From NCBI GenBank assembly GCA_025093555.1, contig JAIWNF010000107.1, forward strand, positions 1 to 64,000: a stretch of 64,000 bases of DNA, read 5' to 3'. The translations under genes were made by a program, and so were the position numbers. Shown one piece after another: positions 1-10,029 of this stretch; positions within the stretch are counted from its first letter, which is position 1, and each line of letters opens with the position of its first letter. The notes under the pieces are model-generated. The model ran no database searches. It was not told the DNA's origin and worked only from the letters and a program-made list of their open reading frames with translations. This DNA comes from Circinella umbellata (lineage: Eukaryota > Mucoromycota > Mucoromycetes > Mucorales > Lichtheimiaceae).

Positions 1-773
1 AAATAGTTTATCAGTATAGTAAAAGGTCAAATAACGGTGCAAAAATAGGAACGCAAAACATTGGCGCAATGCTACTAACGCAAATTTGTTTCCCAGGCAA
101 CGCAAAAGCTTTTTAATGTAATGCAAAAAAAATTCTTCACTGGGCGCAAAGCTACTTATGCTTGGCGCAAATAATTTGAAAAATTCTGTATATAAGTAAT
201 AGCTATCTTTATTGATATAGAAGAAACTAGCTGTACGTATGAATATAAGGTTTTTTAGGCGGATGGACTGAACCACAACAATAAAAAAAAAGGCCCCAAT
301 TGATTATGTCCACACAAGCAATATTAGGGTAGATCAGTAGCCTGTTATACTTAAAGAATAATAAATACGTAAAGTCAAAGAACATATTATTTGTAAGTTA
401 TTGTTTGTTTAATGTAACACTATTGAATATATCTTTCTAGTATATTACATAGATACTTATATAGTATCACTACGGGAACGGTTTGGGTTAAATATAGAGT
501 ATAAGCGAGAAATGCCAATTAAAAAGTTGGGTAATTTGAAAAATTCCTCGGTCTACCTAGTGGATTACAAAGCGGATTAAAAATTGATGTGTAGAAAAGT
601 TGGTGAAAACCGGTGATATTCACCCATTTTTTAAAACCATTTATTGATTTCCATAGAAAGATGATGATGAGAATGAATACGAATGATTGAATGAATGATC
701 GATTGATAATAAAATAGAGATAATAATATAATCAGTTTCATAATACTACAAAGCAAAACAAAACAAAAAAGTT
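1..773. other. Intergenic, no gene; repeated CGCAA-type motif
   Basis: I see no coding region here. The first 180 bases repeat a short motif of the form [a/g]-(a/g)CGCAA(A) at least seven times at irregular spacing (near 52, 64, 78, 99, 121, 144 and 163). This could be the subterminal part of a mobile element cut by the window edge. The rest is AT-rich sequence downstream of the ERV2-like gene. Confidence 0.4.
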
Positions 774-1554
774 TTACTCGGATGATGAAGATGAATCGTT
801 TTCATCTTCTGTTGTATTACATCCACAATCATATTTCTCTTGAATATTTGAACAATCAAAAATTTCTTTTCCAAGTCTTTCATTTACTTTGTTATGAATA
901 GCACAAGCCCATTGAGATGCTGCTATTTTAGAGGATGTTTGTGGTGGATATTTGTTTAATAATAACTGAAAATGAGCAGCACTAAAAGATGAGGGAATTT
1001 TAATAAAATGAATTCTATAACTTCTTTTTATCATTCAACAAATTAAATAATATATATATTTTTTTTCTTTACCATTCACCACATGGATAAAGTCGAGATA
1101 ATAACATAAAGAATTGTTGTAATGCTTTACGTTCTTCAGTGGTTGGATGTTCTGGATATTGTGCTGTCATTGTATGTAATAACTAATATAATCAAATAAA
1201 AGTTTATATACTTCTTTTTATATAAATATGTATATATTTCTTTTTTTTTTACCTTCCACGTTGATCGTCCAAGTTCAGCCCTATTTTTTTTAAAAAATAA
1301 AAATCAATATACATTTTAATTATAAAAGCTTCATTTAATCCTCCAAAGTTTTCTTTTTTTAAAAATAATAATAATTACTTTTGTGTGGCGTTACCCATCT
1401 TGGCACTAATAACTCCACCATCATAATTGACTAAATCAGGTTTTTCTGATAATGGGGATGTTATAGAGTTATCTGATCGATATAATATAAAATAAATTGA
1501 AATAATAATAAAACACAAACATGATAATATGGGTATTGTAATGGAAGGTCGCAT
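774..1554 (-). CDS. ERV2: ERV2-like FAD-linked sulfhydryl oxidase
   Basis: Enzymes of this family oxidise protein thiols to disulfides with FAD and pass electrons to oxygen; the ERV2 branch works in the ER. Four exons can be read: 1379-1554, 1253-1280, 1073-1182 and 774-981. They total 522 nt, so 173 aa, with GT-AG introns and matching phases. Residues about 6-27 form a hydrophobic signal-anchor-like segment. The family signature MGNATQKAELGRSTWK is assembled across exons 1-2. The redox motif CGEC (about 102-105) is created across the exon 3/4 junction. The HNKVN motif and a C-terminal CGC (about 157-159) follow; CGC matches the shuttle disulfide of yeast Erv2. The acidic, Ser-rich tail is ordinary. 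The N-terminal anchor argues for ERV2 over mitochondrial ERV1. The next gene upstream lies 412 bp away on the same strand. Confidence 0.92.
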
Positions 1555-1965
1555 TCTAATAACTGGTTGAAAAGAGTGAAGAAAGGGCTTTTGTCACAAC
1601 ACAGGAACAGAGGTATGTGTGTAACCAGAAAAAAAAAGTTAGTGCATAAAAAATCATCAGATTTCTATTTTTCAAGATTAACCTTATTTTACATTTTAAT
1701 AAGATGCTCTATGATTAAATAAAAGCCTTTCTCTCTCTTTCTCTCTCTCTTTTGAATATTTGAAATAAATAACTAGTTAGCATCAAGTTATTCGTCAAGT
1801 TATGTAACCATAATATAACATTAAAGAAAGATAAGAACACTCTATTTTTCGTATCTGTCATGTGATAATACTAGCATATTCAACATGGTATGAATGGTAC
1901 CAATTTTTAATAGTCTTAGACCCAATAATGATTATTTTTTAATACAACAACAAATTAAAACTAAC

Positions 1966-3077
1966 TCAAGGATTTGCTTCCTTTGATATCCAACGATTAT
2001 CCTTTAAAGTATACAACTATTATTATAATATATAAAATAAATATATAAATAAATTTAATCTTTATCTTCGTCTTATAACCCTCTTCTAACCCCCCCCCCA
2101 TTTTATAATAAATATATTCATAAAACTTACTGTTCGTTTTGGAGGAAATGAAGAATAATCAAAATATTCTACTTCAGATACTTTATAAACAAGTAAACAA
2201 AAATTATCCATTGCAATATCATGAACTACTTGTGCATCATTTGTTTTATTATTTTTACGTGGATCAAGTACTGAATATTTTAATGATTGACAAGTAAAAG
2301 CGACCTTATCAGCTTTAGGCATTTCACCTCGAGATGGCCAAGTAAACATAGCTCGTACTTTATCATCTAATCCTTTCCATTGTTTTATTCTTTCTTTTTC
2401 CCAAAATTCTTGCGCAGCAAGATCATTTATAACACGCGGTGGTGGGAATCGTGTCACTTGTATAGGTGCTGAAGCAATATAAAACTTTCCAGTCAATTTA
2501 TAATATTCTTTTGATTTAGGCATTGTCCTATTCATTCATTAAGTTAGTATTCATATATAGAGAATAGTACTTTGAGTCCTAATGGATGATTTACTTGTTT
2601 TTTTATCAACAACCCTCCACTTTTTACTTACCAAGAAAGACTTGCATTTGGATCAGATTTTATATCACCCATTAATAAATTATCATTCATAGCTAAAGGA
2701 AACTGTAAAAATCGAGGATCATCTTCTAAAAATGATAAAAATTGAAGACAATGCATAGAAGCGTCACCTGAACGTTTGATATTGGACATGGATATAAATA
2801 CTATATAAATATATTCGTATTCGTTCAGTTTATATATATAAATATATAACAGAAAATAATCAAAAGAACCCCATTTATCTGATATGTATATATATATATA
2901 TATACCACCTCAACTAAAATAAGCTGAGTGAGAAGGGATTGAAGAAAATAAAACCCACATACCTGGATCATCAGTATATAAAAAGTTTTTTGTAAAACTT
3001 TTTTTCAAGATTGGAAACCATGGAGCTGGTGCTAAATTAGCAATGGTAGGAGAAGTTGGTGATGATGGAGAGTTCAT
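1966..3077 (-). CDS. Alr4036-family pyridoxamine 5'-phosphate oxidase-like FMN-binding protein
   Basis: Proteins of this family have the split-barrel flavin-binding fold of PNP oxidase; most have no proven substrate. Exons 2963-3077, 2632-2767, 2131-2527 and 1966-2016 sum to 699 nt (232 aa) and join in frame. A TACTAAC branch site precedes exon 3. The N-terminus has the family opening APWFPILKKSF. Exon 3 carries the EQFR-like region YYKLTGKFYIASAP, the RVINDLAAQEFWE helix and NFCLLVYKVSEVEYFD. The last exon is only 51 nt and supplies the typical ending with a Trp and a terminal Asn-Pro. A long run of C (2092-2100) lies in the last intron. The family assignment is from recognised motifs; the physiological role is unknown. 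Confidence 0.85.
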
Positions 3078-3712
3078 GATGTTAATTTCATGTTACTATT
3101 CAAAGAAAAAAAGGTGTTGCACCAAAGAGTTTTTTTCTCTTTTTTAAAAAACAAAATAATAAATAGATCATTAATGAATCGTTACACAGAAAAGAAAAAA
3201 CTTGATTTCCTTTGATAAAAGAGTTGGGTGGATGAAAAATCAATGCGTTGATTGAAATCTTTGGTGGCCTAGACAGTTAGATGATGAATGAATAGTGGCA
3301 GTTCCCCCATTACAACTATTTTATAAAATATTTTAATAAAATAAAAATACTACAGAGGAAATGATAAGAAGCTTTAGTTACATATACTGAATATATATAA
3401 TCTTATTTTACTTGGTAGATTATTTAATGTTTGGGAGGGAGTACGTAAAAACGTTTTTTTTGGAGGGTATTATACAGTAACATCATCAATAGTAAGTGAA
3501 GGGGTATTATTGGTCATTCTGCGATTTTTCTTTCATAGGTGTGGATTATATTGGTTGTATTTTTGATAATGATATTGATGATATGAAGAGTTTTTATCTA
3601 CTTTGAGTGTTAGATGTGGATTATGAAAAAATAATTGATTAGGTTTTTGACATAGATATTAATATTAGACAAAAGTATGATAGTTTTGGTTGTATGTTGA
3701 TGCAAGTTATAG
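3078..3712. other. Intergenic, no gene seen
   Basis: AT-rich spacer between the start of the PNPOx-like gene and the end of the family A gene. It should contain the PNPOx-like promoter. I see no convincing ORF or repeat. Confidence 0.5.
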
Positions 3713-5898
3713 TTATTTATCCCGTGACTTTTTAGATGCTTTTTCAGTGTTGGATGAGGAACTTGATGCTTCAACGTTGGCATTTTCATGATAGAAACAA
3801 GGTGGTAGGTAAGTTGCTGCTCTTGATTGTTTCAATGGAGTTTCATAACTATCAAATTTTTTTTGGGTGTCTTCAATAATACTTTTACAATTAACAGCTA
3901 AGCGTAATATTGGTGCAATTCGAGCAGGATAATCAGCCATTGTACTTGGGTATGCTACTTTGTTTGTTCTTCTAATACGTGTAATTAAACCATGTGGACA
4001 ATCCATGTCTAATAATTGAATTTTATCTCCTATAAAGTAAATTTGCCCAATGGCGTCATGCGTAAGTATTTAGGTCATGGTGCGTATCCAATAGCACATC
4101 ATCCACTATAATTTACCTGAAATATTATAACCAATTGTATGTAGTTCATGCAATAAGTCAACTGCTACATTAGTAAGTGATATCAGTATGTCCTTCATTA
4201 CGATAGGTAACTTTATCTCACTGTCCCACATTTCTTTGGTTGCATTGTTCTTCTGTCCAATCTCAAGGCATCCATATTCTGTTGTGCCAGAGCGATAAAT
4301 TACATCCATCTTATTTCCAAGCTTGGCTCTTTCCACTTCGGTTATCGCTGACAGTTTTCGCTTATTATTTCTTCCTTTACTATTTGCGATGCTAGTCATT
4401 TCTTTCCTGGTTATTACAAAGAATCGAGATAAACGTTAGCAGCTTGTATTACTTAAAAGTTGTATTATATATCTATAAAAAATTGAGAGCGCTTACCCCT
4501 CTGCCTTTATTGTCGACCCACGGAATATTGAATTCAAAAGATACCACCGTTCATACATTACGTCAGATTCACCATTCTCACCGATCCCACTGTTTTCACA
4601 CAGAAAAATGCTGGATGTTGTTGTTAATGTCAATGACATCCATGTTTTGAAATGATCCACAGTTGGCTTATGGTCTATACGACGCGCAAAATTGTAAATT
4701 TGTTCAGTATCCTATTGTAAATCATGTGTATGAGTGATAAGTACATATTTTTTCAGAGAGTTTCGGGAGATAGTATTTTGTTAAAAATACGAAGCTGTAA
4801 AAGGAAAAACAGGTGATGATTTAACATCCGCTTTCTTCAAACTATGAACCACTTCGTATTTTCGATTCCAAAAACGGTGTATGAATAACGCACCGTTCCT
4901 AATAATATCAGAAATTTACTCTTCATAGCATTGTTATGTTACCAAAAAACTTCTCATTCATATTTGGGTTGAATGAAAATACGAACTCCCGAAACTCTCT
5001 TTATAATGGGAATGAAGGTGTACCATACACAGCAAAATATGATCCTCACCATGCTTTTAATATCATGTAAGAGCTTGGGTAAATCATCGTTAGGTGGTCG
5101 GATCAAGGGGGAGCCAGCAGAATCAATCTCTTCCAGTTCGTGTTCATCAAAAATATCATGCCAATTTGTGTCCTCCAAATCCAAAATAAAAGAATGACAC
5201 GGACTATACAGTATAGAAGTTATTTTTTTTCTTTATCCATTCAACCTTTTATTATTTATATATTTTTTCTATTACTTACTGAATGAATTGGCACTGCATG
5301 CCAAACTCAAAGACTTTTTCTTCAACGGATTTGGGACAACTATTATTTTCAGCAGCTTTTTTTTCCGTTGCCTTTAAAACCCAGAACTCATCTTTGTGAT
5401 TTTTAACCATCGCATCAAAAGTTTCTTTGTATATTTGTTTGTCGGTTTCCGAAAATATAGCTTTCAGCTTTGAGGTGTTGGATTTGTTGCATAATGACGG
5501 TTTTGTTCTTGGTGACGGTTTTGACGCTTCTTGAAATTCGTCTTCTACTAACTCCCAGTTCATCTCTTCACATGACTACCAATAAATGTATTTATTAGAT
5601 ACAAAAAAAGATTTTTTCTTCCACATTATATATATATATATTGATAATAACAATGTGTTCCACCGGGTTTTGAGCCACTTACTACACTGACGCCAATAAG
5701 ATTTCCACAATCTAGTATTCTTTTTTTCCATACAGCTTTGGCATCATTGAAGTCTTTATGAAAATCTCTCGATTGAGCTATAATATACTTCAAATCCTCA
5801 ATGATTGGTTGGATTGAGATTGATGATTCAGCACCAAGATGATTTTTGATTGTTTGGATAATAACTAAGAGTATATAATAATAATAATTGGTTGACAT
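3713..5898 (-). CDS. Multi-exon hypothetical protein, 'family A' (full copy)
   Basis: I do not recognise a named family. Exons can be read at 5683-about 5898, 5280-5575, 5050-5203, then after a stretch I cannot resolve (4712-5049) at 4497-4711, 4117-4406 and 3713-4029. Phases match within each block. The N-terminal start is uncertain; Met at 5898 is one option. Readable pieces include MNWELVEDEFQEASK, HSFILDLEDTNWHDIFDEHE, EQIYNFARRIDHKPTVDHF and LLDMDCPHGLITRIRR. The segment DVIYRSGTTEYGCLEIGQK resembles the D-x(n)-E-x(n)-K spacing of PD-(D/E)XK nuclease-like domains, but that is only a suggestion. The C-terminus is Ser-rich and basic. A truncated, mutated second copy lies at 14931-16554. 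Similar proteins are, as far as I recall, expanded in Mucoromycota. The unresolved middle means this copy may itself be damaged. Confidence 0.55.
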
Positions 5899-6345
5899 AG
5901 TGTGTAAAATAAGAGGTAAGGTGGAACATTGAGGTGATGCCAGACACTGGCGAATCAAACACGTAAAAAAGCAAAGTATGAAAATCACGCGTAAAAAAAA
6001 AATGAAAGATTGGCATGTGTTGATAACTTATATACCTTCTTTATGTTTGATCTCCATGGTAACAAGAATTAGTTAAGTAAATGGTCGCGATGGAAACAAG
6101 AGCACTAGTCAGTTTCATGCAAGTTCAGGTGCACATAGTCTGATTCCGCAGTTGTTACTGTTTTTTTTTTGTTTGTTTTTTTGCGCACAGTGATCAACCA
6201 AAGCGTCGAATGAAATTCTACTAGGATTGAGTAAGACGCTCGAATATTGATTTCTTTTTCGCTCGGTCAGCACCACAAAAATATGGACCTCACTAATTCT
6301 GAACAAACTTCTGAACAACTTCTTGCTATGCAACAGCGTGTTGTA
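5899..6345. other. Spacer with a short gag-like ORF start
   Basis: Mostly non-coding. A short plus-strand reading begins at 6283 with MDLTNSEQTSEQLLAMQQ. It is cut at 6345 by the TA-flanked element described next. The Gln-rich start resembles the N-termini of retroelement gag proteins, but the stretch is too short to assign. Confidence 0.3.
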
Positions 6346-7624
6346 CAAGGGGATTGCTACGGACACCCCAAGAACATATTATGTGAGGTAATTCAATTCT
6401 TACGGACACCCCATTATTATATTTTTTCGAAGATACAAAACAATCTGGTGTAATTTCGTCGTATCCGGTCATTTATACACTCTATATATAGTTATTATCG
6501 TTATATAACTTAAATATGTTGATGAAACTTATATTAGCAGCTCAACTTTTTATAAATATCGTTCAATATTTCTTATCTTCTCTCACTATATTGTTATGTA
6601 CACAAGTGAGAGCTGTAGTCCACATGGAGACAAGTCAAACAAGGAATAATGTATACAGTAAGTATTCGCTGAACCGGTACTCGTTAAACCGATATTTCGC
6701 TAAACTGGTAGTATCTCTCAAATATTTTTTTTATACTTAGTAAAATACCGGTGATTCGTTAAACCGGTATCCGGTGAGCTTTCCCGGGTTTATCATAGTA
6801 TTATTTTATTTTATATAATATAATACCAGTCTTTTTATTGTAAAATCAGTGACGCAGCCTTTTTTTAACGTCATCTCAGCTCTTCCCCTTGTTTTATTCA
6901 GTTGGCTACTTTGTTTCCGTAGCAATTAAAATACACAAATCATTCTTCTTGTCGTCAAAAGAAAGCTTCTCAACATTTTGTTGATAACAGATGTGTCTCT
7001 TTTTCGTCAACTTCACACAGATGCTTTTTTCTTTCTCCTCATCTGCGTACGTACGTACTTCTTTTCAACTTTGTCATGTACTTCTTCATTACCATTGAAT
7101 ATGTAATTATGTTGTTGATACAATTCATTTATTACTCGTTTATTCAACTGCTAACCATGGTCCATGATATTAAACACACTTTGTTGCAAATCCAATCTCT
7201 GGTTCATTATCACTATTTGATGAGTACACAATTGTCATTCTTATCACTAAAAGATTAGCTTATAGTAGCAAAGCTAGATTATATGAACTACGTATCAATT
7301 TTTTTATCTATCTGTGCAGCTTAATTTAATTATACTGTAGTTATTTTTCCAGTATATTCTACATATAATTAGTATCAGCTGCGTTTCAATTCGCTAAACC
7401 GGTAATTCGTTAAACCGGTACAATTCCTCACATATACTGAGTACCGGTTTAGCGAATACTCACTGCACTTTTAATGATATATATCAGTGGACAAATAAGA
7501 AGCGGTATTGGTGTTGATAACGCTGGTACTATAGTTTACATAGTCTAAGAACTTGTTTGACAACATTTTATTTGTGGGGCGTCCATAAGGCCAAAATATC
7601 GGGTGTCCGTAGCAATTTCCATTG
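6346..7624. mobile_element. TA-flanked TIR element (Tc1/mariner-like, non-autonomous), outer
   Basis: The ends are imperfect terminal inverted repeats containing ATTGCTACGGACACCC: left 6346-6371, right 7601-7624 on the opposite strand. The dinucleotide TA flanks both ends (6344-6345 and 7625-7626), as expected for Tc1/mariner-type transposition. A second, weaker copy of the GGACACCCC motif lies just inside each end. No transposase ORF is present, so this is a MITE or deletion derivative. Of its 1279 bp, 810 bp are the nested inner element. Confidence 0.7.
6656..7465. mobile_element. Nested TIR element with CAGT ends, inner
   Basis: Left end CAGTAAGTATTCGCTGAACC and right end, read on the opposite strand, CAGTGAGTATTCGCTAAACC; the repeats continue to ACCGGTACT, about 28 bp with two or three mismatches. 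The CAGT start and a TA at 6654-6655 are typical of Tc1/mariner/pogo elements. The right flank reads CA rather than TA, so the duplication is imperfect or the end has mutated. Extra subterminal copies of the AACCGGTA motif occur at both ends (near 6690-6715, 6750-6775 and 7385-7420). No coding capacity was found. Confidence 0.65.
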
Positions 7625-7638
7625 TACATGTGATATTT

Positions 7639-9302
7639 GGTTATTTTAATAAGAGTCGGAAATAAAAACAGACAAGGTATAAATCCTTTGAGACTTTGTT
7701 ATATATCTTTAATAATAATTTAGAAACTAGATTAAAGTTATTTCTTTAAAATAATATTTACGTACAACCCGTATTTATAAGATTTCTATTCTATGAGTTA
7801 TGGGGCTTAGTTAGTGGAATGATGTAGGTGATTGATAGTAAAACCGGGTACTTGAGATTAGTCATTAATATTGAGAAGGTTACTATAGTTACTGTTCTGA
7901 AGTATATTGGGCTTAACCATGACACTCTCTTTTATTCTTTAATTTAAGCTGACGAGGCGCATGATATCGTTATGCGATTTTACTCAGTTTCCTTTTTAGA
8001 ATTGAGTTCTGTTCACGTCTGTATAATAAATATGATTTCTTATAATACAACAGTACAATTAGAACAATTTATTACTCAACAACAATAGCAACAACAATAG
8101 CAGCAGCAGGATCAACACCACCACCAACAACAGAAACAGGAACAACAACAATCATTAGCTCCACCTTTAGCAGCGCCACAACAACCTGAAACTTCAGAAC
8201 CTATGACAGATGTCGTGGACGAGTTCTAATTACTTCATTCGCTGGAAACTTAATTTTCTTATTTATGGACTGCCTCTCATCTGTTGGCAGATGTGCAGTA
8301 CGTAAATTTACTCTTCGTTATTCCCGTATACCATGATTTCTGACGAGGATCGTCACATGATTATTGACAAGCATCCCAACATTAAGGGTATACAATATCA
8401 ACCACCTGATAGTATACCATGGCTTCCCAAAAAACGAAACTGTACCAGCCCAAACAAGACATGTCATTAAAGAGATTACAATATTTGATCTCCAGGGATT
8501 TTCGGCCCATGGATGTGCTTGGGTTGGAAATCAGGAAGGATATTCATAATAAAAATGTTCAACACTATTTATTGATGCTTCGAGATTGCCTCTCCTTACT
8601 TTGAAAGTTTCCGCTTAAGCCAATGAAATGGAAAATACTATTGCCATTCAAGCTATTGACCCAACATTTTCATCTTCTACTTCAGCGCACAACAACTATA
8701 CTATGCCTCGAGAGGATTTTCAAGCCCTTCAAAAAGCTAGTAATTTTCGCCACAGCTGAAAGCGCTTCACCAACCACCATTTTTTTCAGCAGTAACAATC
8801 AGCTCAACTTTTTCAACATCAACAGTTTTTTCGATTGGGTTATTCCTCTCGGCAGGTCAGTTACTACAACAACAGCTGTTGTATTATATAAGAACATTGT
8901 CTCTTTATCCCAGATAACAGATGTGAACAGAACTCAATTCTAAAAAGGAAACTGAGTAAAATTGCATTTAACGATATCATGCGCCTCGTCAACTTAAATT
9001 AAAGAATAAAAGAGAGTGTCACGGTTAAGCCCAATATACTTCAGAACAGTAGCTATAGTAACCTTCTCAATATTAATGACTAATCTCAAGTACCCGGTTT
9101 TACTATCAATCACCTACATCATTCCACTAACTAAGCCCCATAACTCATAGAATAGAAATCATATAAATACGGGTTGTACGTAAATATTATTTTAAAGAAA
9201 TAACTTTAATCTAGTTTCTAAATTATTATTAAAGATATATAACAAAGTCTCAAAGGATTTATACCTTGTCTGTTTTTATTTCTGACTGTTATTTAAATAA
9301 CC
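7639..9302. mobile_element. DIRS-like element with long inverted terminal repeats (non-autonomous)
   Basis: Left arm 7639-about 8025 and right arm about 8925-9302 are near-identical inverted repeats of about 380 bp. For example, GACGAGGCGCATGATATCGT near 7951 recurs inverted near 8972. The roughly 0.9 kb spacer holds decayed gag-like reading frames but no reverse transcriptase. Inverted rather than direct terminal repeats are a hallmark of DIRS retrotransposons, which occur in Mucoromycota. A foldback DNA transposon is the alternative. There is no tyrosine recombinase or RT in this copy, so any movement would need proteins from elsewhere. Confidence 0.55.
8032..8229 (+). pseudogene. Gln-rich gag-like ORF remnant with two in-frame stops
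   Basis: Frame from ATG 8032 to TAA 8227-8229 reads MISYNTTVQLEQFITQQQ, then a poly-Gln run interrupted by two TAG codons, and ends in PETSEPMTDVVDEF. Downstream, 8419-8780 holds further gag-like pieces in shifted frames, such as LISRDFRPMDVLGLEIRKDI and YTMPREDFQALQKASNF. I infer a decayed gag of the DIRS-like element because of its position between the inverted repeats. The gag assignment rests on general resemblance, not on a catalytic motif. Confidence 0.45.
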
Positions 9303-10029
9303 CACTAATATTTGGGGTAGTAAACCTTCGTAATTTGGGTTTTTGGGTACTTCGCCACCGAAAGAGCCCAAAAGTACCCAAAAGTACCCAAAAGTGCCTG
9401 AAGAAAAAAATCTCATTCAGCTTAATAATACTCCATATTCTAGTCAGTATTACTCGCTATGAATTTTTTATGATATTGAAATTCAATAAAAAACAATAAC
9501 AAAAAATAACAAAAATAAGAGTAAAGCTACAAGGCCCAAAAAGACTCAAACATAGTAATATCAAACATCAACTTCCCTTTTTTTATATAAATAAAAATCC
9601 GTTGGAATTAAATTTTCATTATGATAGTCACACGTATAATTAATAAATCAAAGGAATGCCATCGAAAGAGCAAAAAGTACAAATGAAATGAAAGAGAGAG
9701 GAAGCAATAGAGTAGAAGACAATGTAAATCAACTAGTAAAAGGATAATAATGCGAAAGTACCAAACATCGACTTCCCCATGTAATATCCGACCAGTAATA
9801 ATTAAGTACTAATTATATATAATCCGTTTACATTCAACTATTCCTTTATACAAATCATATTGCCAAGTTATTCTTAACGATTACCAAATTATTCTTTTTA
9901 ACGATTTGCCAAGTTTCCAAGATATCGTAAATATCACCTTAAATTACCAAGAATTAGATTAGTTACAAAAACATATAAATATCTAAAATAAATGATTATC
10001 CTTTTTATTATCATTAAATTCCTATAAGT
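9303..10029. other. Non-coding spacer with short ACCCAAAAGT repeats
   Basis: AT-rich sequence with no credible gene. Around 9365-9395 a decamer of the form ACCCAAAAGT is repeated in tandem about three times. This spacer, like the elements before it, has no counterpart in the second copy of the duplicated region. Confidence 0.4.
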
